NCBI GenBank assembly: GCA_021234155.1
Contig: JAJEKV010000027.1
Location: 17,270,891-17,334,890, forward strand
Length of the DNA: 64,000 nucleotides
DNA from: Isoetes taiwanensis
Taxonomy: Eukaryota > Streptophyta > Lycopodiopsida > Isoetales > Isoetaceae
Reading direction: 5' to 3'
Part shown: positions 63,150-64,000 of the stretch, piece by piece
How positions within the stretch are numbered: position 1 is the first letter of the stretch
How the letters are laid out: every line of letters starts with the position of its first letter
Made by a program: the position numbers and the translations under genes
Notes under the pieces: generated by a model
Told to the model about the DNA's origin: nothing
The model's input: the letters and a program-made list of their open reading frames with translations, nothing else
Databases searched by the model: none

Positions 63150-64000
63150 TATAGTTCGAAGGGTTTTCTGAAGTAGGAGTGTGGGTGAGATGGAGATGAT
63201 ATGAAAGTGTGCTATTGGAATGTATGTATGCTAGTGAAAATTTTCAAACAGAAACAGCGTCTCATGTAGAAGTTAAGTTCATGTAGAAGTTAAGTTCAGG
63301 AACAGATTGTATCCAAGACAAAACAAATAATCAACTTTAAAAGATACCAAATAACCTTGTATAAGCAAGCACAGAGAGTTAAGCATTTAAGCTATGGGAC
63401 AAAAAACAATCAATACAGCCAAACATGAACACAACCTACATCACAAAATCATAGTTGTGCCTATTCCTTGTTGGAGAAATTTAGATATTTCAAACATTCA
63501 ATCTTGCCTAGACATGCAAGAAACACACTTGCCAATTGGATTGCTGTGAAGATTTAAGCTTACTAATTTGGACAAATTTCCCAGTGAAATGATTATAATT
63601 TAATCCTCTGCAAGCTCGTGTCGCGATTGAAGTCCAACAATGGGCGATGGTCAATCCAATCGGCCTTATCAATTTGTGCGGGTGCAAGGAGTTATACAGA
63701 GTCCTTGGTTATAGAATTTGTGTCAAATACATTCTATTCTGAATATGCTCATAGTTATGGAATCGAGTTAAAGCCATGTTCTAAGGATTTTTAGGAAATA
63801 AATTAAAGCCATGCTCTCCATTTTTTTTTTCTGAGCGACCTCCACGCCCCTGCTCAATTTTTCCACCTAGGAAACCATAAACGATTTGATCTGCTTCTTA
63901 TGAACAGGGTCAGATATTTTAGACTTGAAGCGCTCCCTTTTTGCTGCCCAAAGCATCCTTTCTCATATTTCTACATGATCATAAACGCTTGTTTTGCAGA
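63150..64000. other. non-coding region
   Basis: No supported gene. A short direct repeat (CATGTAGAAGTTAAGTTCA) occurs twice at about 63264-63298. Confidence 0.4.

Overview
This is nuclear DNA from a land plant with a large, repeat-rich genome. The evidence is one intron-rich nuclear gene with GT-AG introns, plus nested Ty3/gypsy chromovirus, CACTA (En/Spm), Helitron-like and LINE elements. The host gene is a glutamate dehydrogenase that resembles the animal/protist class more than the usual small plant class. That hints at a non-seed plant such as a fern, lycophyte or bryophyte, but this is inference and I cannot name the species.

Layout. 1-10939 (minus strand): most of one large Ty3/gypsy chromovirus with its 5' LTR (9285-10939), primer binding site (9271-9283), gag, pol and a C-terminal chromodomain; the 3' LTR lies off the left edge. 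Between primer binding site and gag it carries an unusual accessory module of two genes. One is a broken gene that starts with the histone H3 tail ARTKQTAR and ends in a histone H3 fold. The other is an intact 507-codon ORF with an acidic middle. Each lies behind its own TATA box (CTATAAATAG) and an identical 269-bp block made of two 67-bp inverted repeats. I regard this as the most novel system in the window.

11-25 kb: an acyl-activating-enzyme exon fragment, a CACTA-associated (Transposase_24-like) gene on the minus strand, long non-coding stretches, a Cys-rich ORF, and a decayed LINE (about 19.4-24.07 kb, plus strand). The LINE ends in an ATTCT pentamer tail that truncates another minus-strand gene. 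25.7-36.1 kb: a CACTA element (plus strand) with a TNP2-type transposase, an intact SET-domain ORF just upstream, subterminal TTAGTCAG-type repeats and a right terminal inverted repeat. 36.2-37.7 kb: a Rep-like gene with HUH-endonuclease-style motifs (minus). 37.9-39.4 kb: two LINE 3' ends. 40.3-45 kb: a Helitron-type PIF1 helicase remnant, a CCHC zinc-knuckle gene and an array of short Lys/Arg-rich exon modules (minus).

47.7-54.5 kb: the glutamate dehydrogenase gene (minus), for which I could place 17 phase-consistent exons giving about 513 residues; its long first intron contains a 215-bp tandem duplication. 55-58.3 kb: a decayed PIF1 helicase joined to an AP-type endonuclease domain (Helentron-like, minus). 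59.5-60.1 kb: the 3' end of a second chromovirus (plus). 60.1-64 kb: mostly non-coding DNA with a long (CT)n tract. No tRNA, rRNA or CRISPR was seen. The glutamate dehydrogenase is the only gene in the window that looks like an ordinary host gene.
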